Source: Rhizobium freirei PRF 81 (GTDB lineage Bacteria > Pseudomonadota > Alphaproteobacteria > Rhizobiales > Rhizobiaceae). Taken from it: DNA of 64,000 nucleotides. The first letter of the stretch is position 1. Every line of letters starts with the position of its first letter. Made by a program: the position numbers and the translations under genes. Below are positions 24,281 to 33,425 of the stretch, piece after piece. Location of the stretch: contig NZ_AQHN01000084.1 in NCBI RefSeq assembly GCF_000359745.1, positions 1 through 64,000 of the forward strand. The letters run 5' to 3'. Below the pieces are notes generated by a model. That model worked only from the letters and a program-made list of their open reading frames with translations, was not told the origin of the DNA and searched no databases.

Positions 24281-25417
24281 TCACCTCAACAAGGTTGCAG
24301 GATCGGCCTGGCGAAGCCGGTGTATGGCCAGAAGGCATGCCAGGATGGCCACGACAAGCACGACCAACGATGCCGACACCAGAACCGCGCCGTCAAGTTC
24401 GAAGGGAACCTTGTAGACCATGGCGATGACGCCAATGGCGACGCTCAGCACCCCGTTGATGATCAGCCCCGAAAATCCGACCCAGGCGGCTTGCTCTATG
24501 ACGATTTTCCTCAGTCCGCTGAACGGCACGCCGAGAGCGCGAAGCGTCGCATATTGCGGGATGGTTCCGGCAACCGCGGCCATCAAGGTCTGGCTGGTAA
24601 TGAGAGCGCCGATGGTGGCCGCAATCAGCGTCGCAAACACGAATGCGATGCCGGCGCCGGAATCGAACAGCATGTAGCTGGTCGACATGTCCGCGAGTTC
24701 CTTTGCCGGCCAGATCTCGAAACGTTCGATCGGGGCGCGCTTGTTCAGGCGGCTCAAAACGCGCGACTGCTCGCTTTCCTTGCCGATATTGAACAGGAAA
24801 TAGGTGGCGGCGCCATCGGCCGGCAGCGTTTGGTCGAGGATGCGTGCCGTGTCGAGCGAGCCCACCACATTGACCCCTCCGAGACCACGCAGACCGTCGA
24901 TGAAGCCGATGACATGCACCGTATGGCCGTTCACTTCGGCGAGGTCGCCGGCTCCGATCGAAAGCTTGTCGCTGTCTGCCGCGTCAACGACGACCGCGGA
25001 CGGCTCGCGAAGCCGAGCGCGCAGGTTCGGCGGAACAACCCGGGCCAGCCCTATGCTGTCGGATTGCGCGTCGATGCCGACGACCGTGACGCTGACACCG
25101 CCGCCGCCATGAATGCCGCGCCAATCACCCGAGCCCAGAAGAAACGGCTCGATATGCGAGATAGCAGGCTCCGCATAGAGGTTCGTCAGCACGCTGGCCG
25201 GGACGGTGCGTCCAAGTTCGACGCTTTGCGTGCCGGGAAAGCCGAGCCAGTAGCTCGCAGCCGACTGGGTGACGTAGAGCGAGTTCGCGCTGACGATGCC
25301 GAGCAGCAGCGCTCCTTGCGCTGTCATCAGCAGTCCGGAAAACGCCACCGCGGCGACAGCCGGCAGGAACCGGCGCCATTCGTAGAGAAGCGTCTTGCGT
25401 GCGATCGCAACTGCCAT
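24281..25417 (-). CDS. ABC exporter permease, FtsX-like (DevC type)
   Basis: A 378-residue permease with one N-terminal transmembrane segment (RFLPAVAAVAFSGLLMTAQGALLLG), a periplasmic domain of about 220 residues, and three C-terminal transmembrane segments, the topology of DevC/MacB-type proteins. The end LLAIHRLRQADPATLLR is typical of FtsX-like permeases. It sits between the outer-membrane channel gene (2 bases) and the ATPase gene (4 bases). Confidence 0.9.
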   Translation of the reverse strand: MAVAIARKTLLYEWRRFLPAVAAVAFSGLLMTAQGALLLGIVSANSLYVTQSAASYWLGFPGTQSVELGRTVPASVLTNLYAEPAISHIEPFLLGSGDWRGIHGGGGVSVTVVGIDAQSDSIGLARVVPPNLRARLREPSAVVVDAADSDKLSIGAGDLAEVNGHTVHVIGFIDGLRGLGGVNVVGSLDTARILDQTLPADGAATYFLFNIGKESEQSRVLSRLNKRAPIERFEIWPAKELADMSTSYMLFDSGAGIAFVFATLIAATIGALITSQTLMAAVAGTIPQYATLRALGVPFSGLRKIVIEQAAWVGFSGLIINGVLSVAIGVIAMVYKVPFELDGAVLVSASLVVLVVAILACLLAIHRLRQADPATLLR

Positions 25418-25419
25418 GG

Positions 25420-26922
25420 TTACTTTCGCCCTTCCGCCTTGATGGGACGCTTCGTATCGTCGACAGCGGCGAGGGGCTGCACGCCACGCGTTGCCTTATA
25501 GAAGGCGATCGTGGCGCGTGCCTCGTTTTCGATGCTCTCGGTCAGAGACGAGCGCAGCTCCAGAAGATCGATGGCTCCGGCAATGGATTTCGATTTCTCC
25601 GCAAGTCCCTCCCGCACGAGGATGTCGGTGCTGGCTTTGAGTTTCGAGACGCGCTGCAACCGCGCCCGCAAAATAGCCGTACGCGCCCGCGCGGCGTTGA
25701 CTTCGTGCAGCGCCCGAGAGGCTTCCTCATAGGCAACAAGCACGGCCTGCTTGTAGACGAGCACCGACTGGCGGAACTCGGCTTCGCGGGCGGCGACAAC
25801 GTCCTTGCGTCGGCCGTAGTCGAAAACGGGCAGCTGTATTGAGGGTCCGGCGAAAGCTCCCAGGATAGAATTCGACACCGGGGTTCCGATCCCGATGGTG
25901 CCGTTCAGGCGCAGCTTCGGATAGAGATCGGCCTTGGCGATGCCGACTTGAGCGGCGGCTTGCCCCACGGCGTATTCGGCACGCAACACGTCGGGCCGCG
26001 CACGCAGGAGATCGGCCGGCTTGCCTTCCGCCATGCCTGCTGTCGCGACGGGCTGTGGTTCGTACTTGAAAAGGGCAGGGTCCGGAGTGGATGTACCCAA
26101 GAGAGTGGCGATCTGCTGACGGGTGCTGGCGATCTCGTTGTCCAGAAGCAGCAGCGTGGATTTGGCGGTATCGAGGCCCGCTCGCATGGGCTCGTTTTCG
26201 ATTGATGTCGCAAGTCCCGCCTGTTCCTTCACGCCGGCGATCTTCGCGTTGTTCTCCAGAAGACCAGCCAGCTCCGCCGTGTCGAAGCGGCGCTTCTGAA
26301 GTGCGCGCAGGCGGACATAGTTGCTGGCGATCTCCGCTGTCACGGCCACCTTGGCCGCGGCAACATCTTCCGTTGCCATTGCTATGCTGAGATCGGCCAT
26401 CTTCTGCGCTTGCTTGTCCTGGCCGAAGAGCGGGATTTCCCAACTCGCGTCCAGATTGAGCTGGACGGGCCGGCGGGTGAAGTCGTCCTTAATGCGCGAG
26501 CCGGTCGCGGCGTTGGCCATGCCGGATACGGAAGCGTCCAGCTGATAGGCCGACATCGCGGAATTCGCCAGGGCTCTTGCCGATGTCAGATTCTGATGCG
26601 CCATGGCGACGGTCAGATTCATGCTCTCGGCGCGGGAAACAAGCGACGACAACGTCCTGTCATGGAAGCCTTCCCACCAGGCCGATGTGTTCGACCTCGC
26701 TGTGGAGGTTCTATAGGGCGCTCCATCATAGGCCTTGGGCAGCGGCGGCGGCGTCACCTGCAGCGCGAGATCTGACGACTGGCAGCCCGACAGCACCATG
26801 ACGAAACCCGCCATGGACATGAGAACCCGGCAAGTCTTTCGTCCGATGCCCGATCTTTCGATTCTGCTTGTGTGATCTATTCTGCGCGAGCGGCACTCAA
26901 TACAATTTGCTTCATTCGTCAT
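25420..26922 (-). CDS. Outer-membrane efflux lipoprotein (NodT/OprM family)
   Basis: A protein of about 500 residues of the TolC/OprM outer-membrane factor family. A lipobox-like VLSGC near the N-terminus indicates a lipoprotein. Two outer-membrane-factor halves follow; family segments include WWEGFHDRTLSSLVSRAESMN, NYVRLRALQKR, RPDVLRAEYAVGQAAAQVGIAKADLYPKL and PVFDYGRRKDVVAAREAEF. The start is uncertain: 26922 gives a long charged N-region before the signal, and a start near 26820 would be very short. It is the first gene of the exporter operon and probably forms a tripartite pump with the HlyD, permease and ATPase proteins. Confidence 0.85.
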   Translation of the reverse strand: MTNEANCIECRSRRIDHTSRIERSGIGRKTCRVLMSMAGFVMVLSGCQSSDLALQVTPPPLPKAYDGAPYRTSTARSNTSAWWEGFHDRTLSSLVSRAESMNLTVAMAHQNLTSARALANSAMSAYQLDASVSGMANAATGSRIKDDFTRRPVQLNLDASWEIPLFGQDKQAQKMADLSIAMATEDVAAAKVAVTAEIASNYVRLRALQKRRFDTAELAGLLENNAKIAGVKEQAGLATSIENEPMRAGLDTAKSTLLLLDNEIASTRQQIATLLGTSTPDPALFKYEPQPVATAGMAEGKPADLLRARPDVLRAEYAVGQAAAQVGIAKADLYPKLRLNGTIGIGTPVSNSILGAFAGPSIQLPVFDYGRRKDVVAAREAEFRQSVLVYKQAVLVAYEEASRALHEVNAARARTAILRARLQRVSKLKASTDILVREGLAEKSKSIAGAIDLLELRSSLTESIENEARATIAFYKATRGVQPLAAVDDTKRPIKAEGRK

Positions 26923-27068
26923 AGCGTCATCACTAAGCAATCCATCTCGCAACCGTCGGCGCGAACATGGGCAGGTTGTTGTCTTCGCACCACTGCCTGG
27001 CTCCATGCGTTCGACGGCTGCGGTCCTGCCCGGAAAAGCAGGGCGAGAAGCGGCGTAAATCTTCGATG

Positions 27069-27506
27069 CTATTCATCGTGACCCCAGTCGACATTGCGCC
27101 AGGCGCCGATCTCATCATAGAAGTAAAAATCTGAATAATTGCTGGACCAGTAGGAATCAATGTTGAAAGGCACAACTGCGATGTTCGGCCTTTGCATCAT
27201 GTGGATATAGGTCGGAAGCAATACTGTTTTATCGTGATACGTCATGTTGACATAGCGGGAAGACATCCAGCCACGCCGGCCCGCCACGCTGACGTCGCAC
27301 CACCTGTAGCCCTTCTCGCATCCGTAAAGATGAAGGCGAGAGCCGGCCAGCACCATTCCCACGGCCGGAACGTGAGCATTCGGTCCCGACCGAAGCACGA
27401 CGTTGGTGCGCACATATCCTGCGGCAGCCGGTTCCACGAACGCAAGCGCGGCCATCGCAAGCGCGGCCGCGAAAAGTGCCCGTTGAATTCCGGATTTGAC
27501 ATTCAT
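27069..27506 (-). CDS. SH3-domain secreted protein
   Basis: A 145-residue protein with a Sec signal peptide (about 29 residues ending FVEPAAAG). A bacterial SH3 domain follows (GYVRTNVVLRSGPNAHVPAVGMVLAGSRLHLYGCEKGYRWCDVSVAGRRGWMSSRYV). Two cysteines may form a disulfide. The tyrosine-rich tail (SYWSSNYSDFYFYDEIGAWRNVDWGHD) is typical of rhizobial proteins of this type. Such domains bind cell-wall or protein ligands; the function is unknown. Confidence 0.85.
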   Translation of the reverse strand: MNVKSGIQRALFAAALAMAALAFVEPAAAGYVRTNVVLRSGPNAHVPAVGMVLAGSRLHLYGCEKGYRWCDVSVAGRRGWMSSRYVNMTYHDKTVLLPTYIHMMQRPNIAVVPFNIDSYWSSNYSDFYFYDEIGAWRNVDWGHDE

Positions 27507-28154
27507 GTCTGGGCGAGGTCCTTCCCGACCGGTCGAAGATCAATTGTTTTCACACGCGCCGCGCCATGCACCAGGCGCTGCCGCCGGCGTTCCGGCCGAT
27601 CCGCTGCAAAGATCGCGATTGCTTCGGTTATGGTGAAAGAACTGTCTTTGCAAATCGTCAGCCTCCGGCGGCGAGGCCCGAAACAATAAGGCGACCCTCT
27701 GCGGCCGGTTGCATAACCCATGATTGTGTGGATTTCATGGAGACTTTGCGCACGACCCGTGAAGGCGAACAGGTTCATGACCTTCGCCTCCGGTTGGGGA
27801 AGCGGCGATGGGTTCCGCTGGCGACAGAGGGACCGGCGAGGTGGGGCATTCCGGCCGCAGGCTTTCTTGCCAACCGACGACCTCTGGTGGAAATGGCCGA
27901 AAGAGAATGATCCATAAAATCTCTATGCCGCAATCCGCCCTGTCGCGCTTCCGACATCATGCCGGAAGGTCCCGATCTGCCGACGAACTGCGCGGAAGTC
28001 ATCGTCATGAGCGATCCGTGGCCGCTTGAGGCGGCTGATTTCGGGCGCATTCGGGCATCGAAAACCTTCCAGAACATCATTTTCCAAATATACTCATAGC
28101 TGAACACCGCATGCCTTCGCAATCAGGCGTCCTTGCTTTTCGGCGATGCGCTGT
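27507..28154. other. Gap without a recognised gene
   Basis: About 650 bases between the SH3-protein gene and a small membrane-protein gene. Several open frames of 80-115 codons exist on both strands, but none shows a family motif, a signal peptide or a convincing ribosome-binding site. No clear terminator or repeat was seen. Confidence 0.4.
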
Positions 28155-28325
28155 TCACGGCTGTTCGCTTAACGCGAACCCTACGGCGACTACGGTTGCA
28201 ACCAGAATGACAACCGGAACCGCCAGTCGGACCCAGCCTCCGGTTAGCGCCGCCGTTGCGCCGAGCAGCAAGAGCGCGGTCAGCAGCATCGCAGCCAGTA
28301 GCGCGAGCATCAGCAACCTGAACAT
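28155..28325 (-). CDS. Small two-helix membrane protein
   Basis: A 56-residue protein that is almost all hydrophobic: FRLLMLALLAAMLLTALLLLG and WVRLAVPVVILVATVVAVGFAL form two predicted membrane helices, ending LSEQP. The start at 28325 is preceded by GGAAAGGACACCTCA, a plausible ribosome-binding site. No family is recognised. Confidence 0.5.
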   Translation of the reverse strand: MFRLLMLALLAAMLLTALLLLGATAALTGGWVRLAVPVVILVATVVAVGFALSEQP

Positions 28326-28767
28326 TGAGGTGTCCTTTCCGCTTAGGTGGAGCCTTCGGGTCCCCATCGATAGAGCAGCGGCAGGGAATGAGCCGCAGAA
28401 TCTTGGTCTATGCTCTCTATGGGCATCGAGGCATCCCGTTGGATTAGAGGCAGGAGGTCTTCGTTCAGCGCTCCCGCCGTCTCATATCTGAGCGTCCGTC
28501 CAAAAGATTGCGGTCGAAGCGCCAGGGTCGATAAGACACCCTAAGTGTTGCGGCCTGATCGATAGTATGTGGAGGTTTCGTGGAGGAGGAGAATGAATAT
28601 TGAGGGGCGCAAGGCGAGTCATCTCGCAGGTTGAGTTCGATCGGATCTTGCCATTCGCTCTGTCCGTTTTTTGCCATCGCCCAATGTCGAAACATGCTTG
28701 AGCTGCGATAATGATTTTTATATAGGGAATGATAGATCGTCATAATTCTTAAATCGAGATCTTTTCA
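28326..28767. other. Intergenic region between divergent genes
   Basis: About 440 bases between the small membrane-protein gene and the LysR-type gene on the opposite strand. Its right end (28690-28765) is AT-rich, as expected of a promoter region. No convincing gene or exact repeat was seen. Confidence 0.35.
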
Positions 28768-29672
28768 TTGGACCTCTCATCAATCGAAATTTTCCTCGCT
28801 GTTGCCAATGACCGCAGCGTGACGAAGGCTGCAAAAACGATCGGGCGCGTGCCGTCGAACGTGACGACGCGGATCCAGCAGCTTGAGGACCATCTTGGCG
28901 TCTTGCTCTTCAGCCGTGACGGAAAGAAAATGACGCTGACGAAAGAAGGCGAGACCTTTCTATCCTACGCCAATCGGCTTGCGGCGCTTGCGCTCGAAGC
29001 GCGCCAGGCGGTGCGGCCCGAGCGCCCAACGGGCACATTGCGTTTGGGAACGATGGAGAGCACGGCGGCAAGCCGGCTGCCGGCAGCGCTTAGCCAATTC
29101 AATCAGATGTGGCCGGATGTGTCGCTGCAGCTGACCCTTGGCGCCTCCCGCGATCTTGCCCGCGATGTTCTGCGCGACGTCCTGGATTGCGCGCTGATCG
29201 CCCGGCCACCAGAGGCAATGCTGAATGAAGACGCAGCTTTGACGACGAACTCAAGCAGCTCGAGGCCGAGGCGGTGTTTGTCGAGGATCTATTGCTGGTG
29301 CTGCCGTCCGGCCATCCGGCGATCCGGTCGGCGGCCGACTTGCGGGTCGGATCGATCGCCGCCCTGGAGCCAGGATGCACCTATCGAAGGATAGCCGAAA
29401 GCTGGGCATGCAAGTCGAGCGCCTTGCAGACGACCGAGCTTGGCTCCTATCACGCCATTCTCGCAAGCGTGGCGACCGGCAACGCTGCAGGCGTCATGCC
29501 CAAGTCAGTCCTTGATCTCATGCATTGGCCGGTGACCGCGCCCACGCATCAGCTTGCCGCTGTCGATACGATCCTCGTCTATCGCAAAAATGACCGCCCG
29601 AGCGCATTCAACGCGTTTCGCGAAGTCCTCGGCACCGCCAAAGGCAGGGATTTGCGCTTGGCGACGCAATAG
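28768..29672 (+). pseudogene. LysR-family regulator broken by a frameshift
   Basis: The first frame (TTG start) encodes the LysR winged helix-turn-helix (LSSIEIFLAVANDRSVTKAAKTIGRVPSNVTTRIQQLEDHLGV) and the first part of the effector domain up to ALIARPPEAMLNEDAA. Near position 29239 the frame shifts: adding one T to the TTT of GCAGCTTTGACG would give AAFDDELKQLEAEAVFVEDLLLVLP, which joins to the rest of the effector domain up to 29672. A total of about 300 residues would match the family. It is either a real one-base deletion in a decaying gene or a sequencing error. It stands upstream of the HPP-CBS gene on the same strand. Confidence 0.8.
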
Positions 29673-29721
29673 CCGACATTCCATCCTCCTTACGACGTAT
29701 GCCCTCAAGACTGGTTTCATC

Positions 29722-30831
29722 ATGCAGCATCCAGACCCCCATAAGGCGGGATCCAGCCGGTTCCGCTTATTTTCCCCGATCCTTGCCGGCGCGACTTTGC
29801 GCGAACGATTGATGGCTTGCCTTGGCGCCCTGATCGGCATCGGTCTGACCGGTGCCATCAGCGGCTATTTCTTCGGGCAGGGGCCGTATCTGCCGCTCAT
29901 CGTCGCACCAATGGGTGCGTCTGCGGTGCTGCTTTTCGCCGTCCCCGCAAGTCCGCTCGCCCAACCCTGGTCGATCATTGGCGGCAATACGATCTCCGCC
30001 ATGATGGGTATCATCGCCGCCTATTTCATCCACGATCCGATCGTTGCCATCGGCGTCGGCGTCTCGCTGGCGATCGGTGCCATGTCGTTTACGCGGTGCC
30101 TTCATCCGCCGGGCGGCGCTGCGGCCCTGACGGCCGTTCTCGGAGGTCCGGTTGTCGCGAGCTGGGGGTTTCTGTTCCCGTTTGTGCCGGTTGCGCTCAA
30201 TTCCTGCATACTCGTTGGTCTTGGGTTGGTGTTCCACAAGCTCTCCAGGCGCAATTATCCGCATGTCGCAAAGCCTGTGCAGAATAGCCATCAGACCCGC
30301 GATTTGCCGCCGGCTTTGCGCGTGGGCTTCCGGGAGGAAGACGTCGATTCCGCTTTGGAAATGTTCGACGAGACGTTCGATATCGACCGTGCAGACCTCA
30401 GCCGCCTTTTGCGGCAGGTCGAACTGCAGGCCGCCGTGCGATCGCATGCAGACATCAGCTGTGCCGACATCATGTCGCGCGATGTCATCGCCATTAGCGA
30501 AGATGCCGATCCGGATCATGCCCGGTATCTTCTGCTGAAGCACAATATCCGCACCTTGCCGGTAAAAGACCGGGAGGGACGGTTGATCGGGACCGTTGGG
30601 CTGCGCGAGCTGTCGGAAGAGGTCGGCAGCATCGAGCGGGCACTGTCGAAACCCGCCACCACAGATGCGGGCGATCCTGCGCTATCGCTGCTGCCTGTCC
30701 TGACGGATGGGCGCACCCATGCCGTCATCGTTGTCGATGCCGATTGGCGAGTTCTCGGCTTGATATCGCAGACGGATCTATTGAGTGCCATGGCGCGACT
30801 TCTGCCGATCAAGGATGCTGCCGTTGCTTGA
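29722..30831 (+). CDS. HPP-family membrane protein with a CBS-domain pair
   Basis: A 369-residue protein. Residues ~30-175 form an HPP integral-membrane domain with four hydrophobic segments and the name-giving HPP motif (RCLHPPGGAAALTAVLGGP). Residues ~250-365 hold two CBS motifs (ADIMSRDVIAISEDADPDHARYLLLKHNIRTLPVKDREGRLIGTV and THAVIVVDADWRVLGLISQTDLL), which bind adenine nucleotides. HPP proteins in plants and cyanobacteria have been linked to nitrite transport; here transport of a small anion controlled by nucleotide binding is inferred only. The start is taken at 29722. Confidence 0.88.
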   Translation: MQHPDPHKAGSSRFRLFSPILAGATLRERLMACLGALIGIGLTGAISGYFFGQGPYLPLIVAPMGASAVLLFAVPASPLAQPWSIIGGNTISAMMGIIAAYFIHDPIVAIGVGVSLAIGAMSFTRCLHPPGGAAALTAVLGGPVVASWGFLFPFVPVALNSCILVGLGLVFHKLSRRNYPHVAKPVQNSHQTRDLPPALRVGFREEDVDSALEMFDETFDIDRADLSRLLRQVELQAAVRSHADISCADIMSRDVIAISEDADPDHARYLLLKHNIRTLPVKDREGRLIGTVGLRELSEEVGSIERALSKPATTDAGDPALSLLPVLTDGRTHAVIVVDADWRVLGLISQTDLLSAMARLLPIKDAAVA

Positions 30832-31210
30832 GATGAGCGCACAGGCGCCGAGCCGTTTTTTCACGAGATCGATCGGGATGGAGTGAAGATAGCAGGCGCC
30901 ATCGTCGGCGGCGCTTTGAGCAATGAGTCACCCGGAATAATTAGCCAGACAAAGGCTTGAGCTTCCGCTTCGGCCTTTGTCGATTTTGGCGCCTCGCACG
31001 AAGAGGACTGTTCGAATGAAACAGGCCGGGCCAACCGAAGCGGGCCGGTACGAAAGTGTGAAACCCCAAGCCCCATAAACCTGTCATCGATGGTCAGTTT
31101 CATACAGCTTGTCCTTTTGCCGGGGATGTTTGTCGGGTAGAAGACCCTGCCCCGCAGCCGCGGGATGGCCGGAAGGTTGCCTGTCATTTTCCGCCGGAGA
31201 CTTGAAGGAG
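30832..31210. other. Gap without a recognised gene
   Basis: About 380 bases. On the minus strand a frame at 30861-31103 (80 codons, starting MKLTIDDRFMGLG) has AAGGA upstream, but it has no family match and its C-terminus is of low complexity, so it is not called as a gene. No terminator was recognised. Confidence 0.35.
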
Positions 31211-31726
31211 ATGGACTTGGATCTGATCGTGAAACGCGCCGGCGACGTCTGGCAGGCGAGCTATGGCGACAAGGTCTGGCGCGCGGCGGTGGGACGCAGC
31301 GGCATCCGCGCCGACAAGACAGAGGGCGACGGTGTGAGCCCCATCGGCTGCTGGCCGATCCGCCGTGTGCTCTATCGCGCCGACAAGCTGAAGGCGGCTC
31401 CCGTCTCCGTATTCGAAACTGCCGTTATCGATCCACAGGACGGCTGGTGCGATGCGGCCGATCATCCCGACTACAATCGTCCGGTGCGCCTGCCCTTTGC
31501 CGCCAGCCACGAAGAGATGTGGCGCAAGGACGATCTCTACGACATCGTCGTCGTGCTCGGTCAAAACGATGATCCGGTGGTGCCGGGGGCCGGGAGCGCC
31601 ATCTTTCTGCACGTCGCCAGCGAGGGTTACAGTTCGACCGCCGGCTGCGCCGCGCTGACGCTCGAGCATCTGCAGGAATTTCTGACTATGGCCGAGCCCG
31701 GCACGCGGCTCTGCTTTCAGGGTTGA
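31211..31726 (+). CDS. L,D-transpeptidase, YkuD-type catalytic domain
   Basis: A 171-residue protein made of one YkuD domain with no signal peptide visible. The catalytic motif is present as IFLHVASEGYSSTAGCAALTLEHL, with the conserved His, the S-T-x-G-C and the active Cys. Early residues include VGRSGIRADKTEGDGVSPIGCWPI. Its role would be cross-linking or trimming of peptidoglycan between meso-DAP residues, or a related reaction. AAGGAG ends directly at the ATG at 31211, so a TTG start at 31217 with proper spacing is possible. The gene is 3 bases from the D-aminopeptidase gene, suggesting a common function on D-amino-acid peptides. Confidence 0.88.
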   Translation: MDLDLIVKRAGDVWQASYGDKVWRAAVGRSGIRADKTEGDGVSPIGCWPIRRVLYRADKLKAAPVSVFETAVIDPQDGWCDAADHPDYNRPVRLPFAASHEEMWRKDDLYDIVVVLGQNDDPVVPGAGSAIFLHVASEGYSSTAGCAALTLEHLQEFLTMAEPGTRLCFQG

Positions 31727-31729
31727 ATC

Positions 31730-33289
31730 ATGAGTGGAATTGATCATGCGGCGCTGGAGCAGGCGCTGAACGTGCTGCCGGATCGCTATCGCGGTCCCGC
31801 CGGTGTGGTGGGCGTGGTGAAGGATGGCGAGGTGATCGCCCGCCGCGCCTGGGGTTTTGCCGACATGGAGCGGCGCCTGCCGATGACTGCGGCGAGCCGC
31901 CTGCCGATCTGCTCGATTTCGAAGCATATGACCTGCGCGTTGCTGCTGAATATGTTTGGCGGTCCGGAAGCGCTCGATCCGTTGCTGCCGGAGCTTCTGC
32001 CGAATTTCCGCGGTCCGCTGCCGCGGGTAGCCGATCTCTGCCACAACCAGTCCGGCCTGCGCGATTATTGGGCCTTGACGGTGCTGCAAGGAGCTGTGCC
32101 CGAAGCTGTCTTCACCGAAGAGGACGGCATGCGACTGCTGTCGCAGGCAAAATCCGGACATTTTGCGCCGGGCGCGAACTATTCCTATAGCAACGGCAAC
32201 TTCCGCCTGTTGGCGGAACTGATCCGCCGCGCCAGCGGCCGCGATTTCGGCGAATTGCTGCGCGAACGCATCTTCGGCCCGGCGGCGATGACCGGTGCGG
32301 TGCTGGCTTCCGATACGCGCCAGACGCTGGATGGCGTCATCGGCTATGAGGGCAATGACGCCGTGGGCTTCCTGCCCGCCAAAAGCGGCATCTTCTGGTT
32401 TGGCGATGCCGGCATCTCCGCCTCGCTTGACGATATGCTGGCATGGGAGCGCCATATCGACGCCACGCGCGACGATCCGGCGAGCCTTTACAATCGCATC
32501 AGCGTTCCCGTCAGCTTTGCCGATGGCAAGCCCGCCCCCTATGGCTATGGAATACGCCGTGACCGGATCGGCGGCTATGACATCACCGCTCACGGCGGCG
32601 CCTTGCGCGGCTTTTGCTCCTACCGGATGCATATTGCCTCCGAGCGGCTGTCGATCGTGGTGATCTTCAATCATGAGGCCAGCGCCATGCGGGCCGCCTG
32701 GTCGCTGATGGAGGCTGCGCTTGGCTGCCGCACCGGCGAGGACGCCGTTGCGGCCGAAGGCTGGACGGGTCTCTGGCTGGATGAGACGCAGGGGCTTTAT
32801 CTGCGCACGGAAGACCAGAAGGAGGGCGTGCGGCTGCTTTACGCGACCGCCCCCGGCCTGTGCACGCCTGCGCCGGATGGAACCGCGCATGCGCGCGACA
32901 TAGTGCTTCGGCGGGACGAGGGAAGGTTGCTCATGGAGCGGCCGGGCGAGAACCTCTGCGTCATTGCAAAGCCGGTCTCGCCGGTCGAATGGGCTGACGG
33001 TGCCGGGATTGCCGGTTTGTACCATTCGGAAGAGATCGGTGCGCGGCTTGAAATCGAAGCCCGCGATGGCGCCACCTATGTCGGTTTCGAAGGCATGCTG
33101 GGGCAAGGGCCGATGGAGCGCATGTATCCGCTGGCGGATGATCTATGGGTGATCACAACCCGTCGCTCGATGGATGCCGCCCCGCCGGGAGATTGGACCG
33201 TGCAGATCCGGCGCGATTCCTCCGGCAAGGTGTCCGGTCTGAGGCTCGGTTGCTGGCTTGCCCGCAATATCGACTATCGGCGAGTCTAA
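31730..33289 (+). CDS. dap: D-aminopeptidase (Dap), serine beta-lactamase-like
   Basis: A 519-residue protein matching Ochrobactrum anthropi D-aminopeptidase in length (520) and catalytic residues: S62-I-S-K65 (SxxK), Y153-S-N155 (YxN) and HGG (HxG motif) near residue 287. A penicillin-binding-protein-like catalytic domain (about 1-330) is followed by two lipocalin-like barrels, as in that enzyme. It removes N-terminal D-amino acids, D-Ala best, from peptides and amides. It is encoded just behind an L,D-transpeptidase and could recycle or process D-amino-acid-containing wall peptides. No signal peptide is evident, so it is probably cytoplasmic. Confidence 0.92.
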   Translation: MSGIDHAALEQALNVLPDRYRGPAGVVGVVKDGEVIARRAWGFADMERRLPMTAASRLPICSISKHMTCALLLNMFGGPEALDPLLPELLPNFRGPLPRVADLCHNQSGLRDYWALTVLQGAVPEAVFTEEDGMRLLSQAKSGHFAPGANYSYSNGNFRLLAELIRRASGRDFGELLRERIFGPAAMTGAVLASDTRQTLDGVIGYEGNDAVGFLPAKSGIFWFGDAGISASLDDMLAWERHIDATRDDPASLYNRISVPVSFADGKPAPYGYGIRRDRIGGYDITAHGGALRGFCSYRMHIASERLSIVVIFNHEASAMRAAWSLMEAALGCRTGEDAVAAEGWTGLWLDETQGLYLRTEDQKEGVRLLYATAPGLCTPAPDGTAHARDIVLRRDEGRLLMERPGENLCVIAKPVSPVEWADGAGIAGLYHSEEIGARLEIEARDGATYVGFEGMLGQGPMERMYPLADDLWVITTRRSMDAAPPGDWTVQIRRDSSGKVSGLRLGCWLARNIDYRRV

Positions 33290-33425
33290 GGCCGCGCAGC
33301 CTTGGAACAAGCGGTAGCTTGGTTTGCGCATCGACAAAGGATCCAGATGCGTGAACAGCTCGTGCTTTGTGTACTCGGCCCAAACTGCTCAATCACAGTA
33401 GTTGACGGCTTCGCCGGTCGTCGGC

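Noticed and set aside
27566..27910. Plus-strand frame of 114 codons in the gap after the SH3 protein
   Set aside because: No family resemblance and no signal; its composition is that of non-coding GC-rich DNA.
28465..28743. Minus-strand frame of 92 codons before the LysR gene
   Set aside because: No motif, no ribosome-binding site, and it covers the expected promoter region.
31184..33106. Minus-strand open frame of 640 codons opposite the L,D-transpeptidase and D-aminopeptidase genes
   Set aside because: It lies opposite two well-supported enzymes with intact catalytic motifs; its translation is rich in R, A, G and H with no family pattern, as expected of a GC-rich antisense frame.
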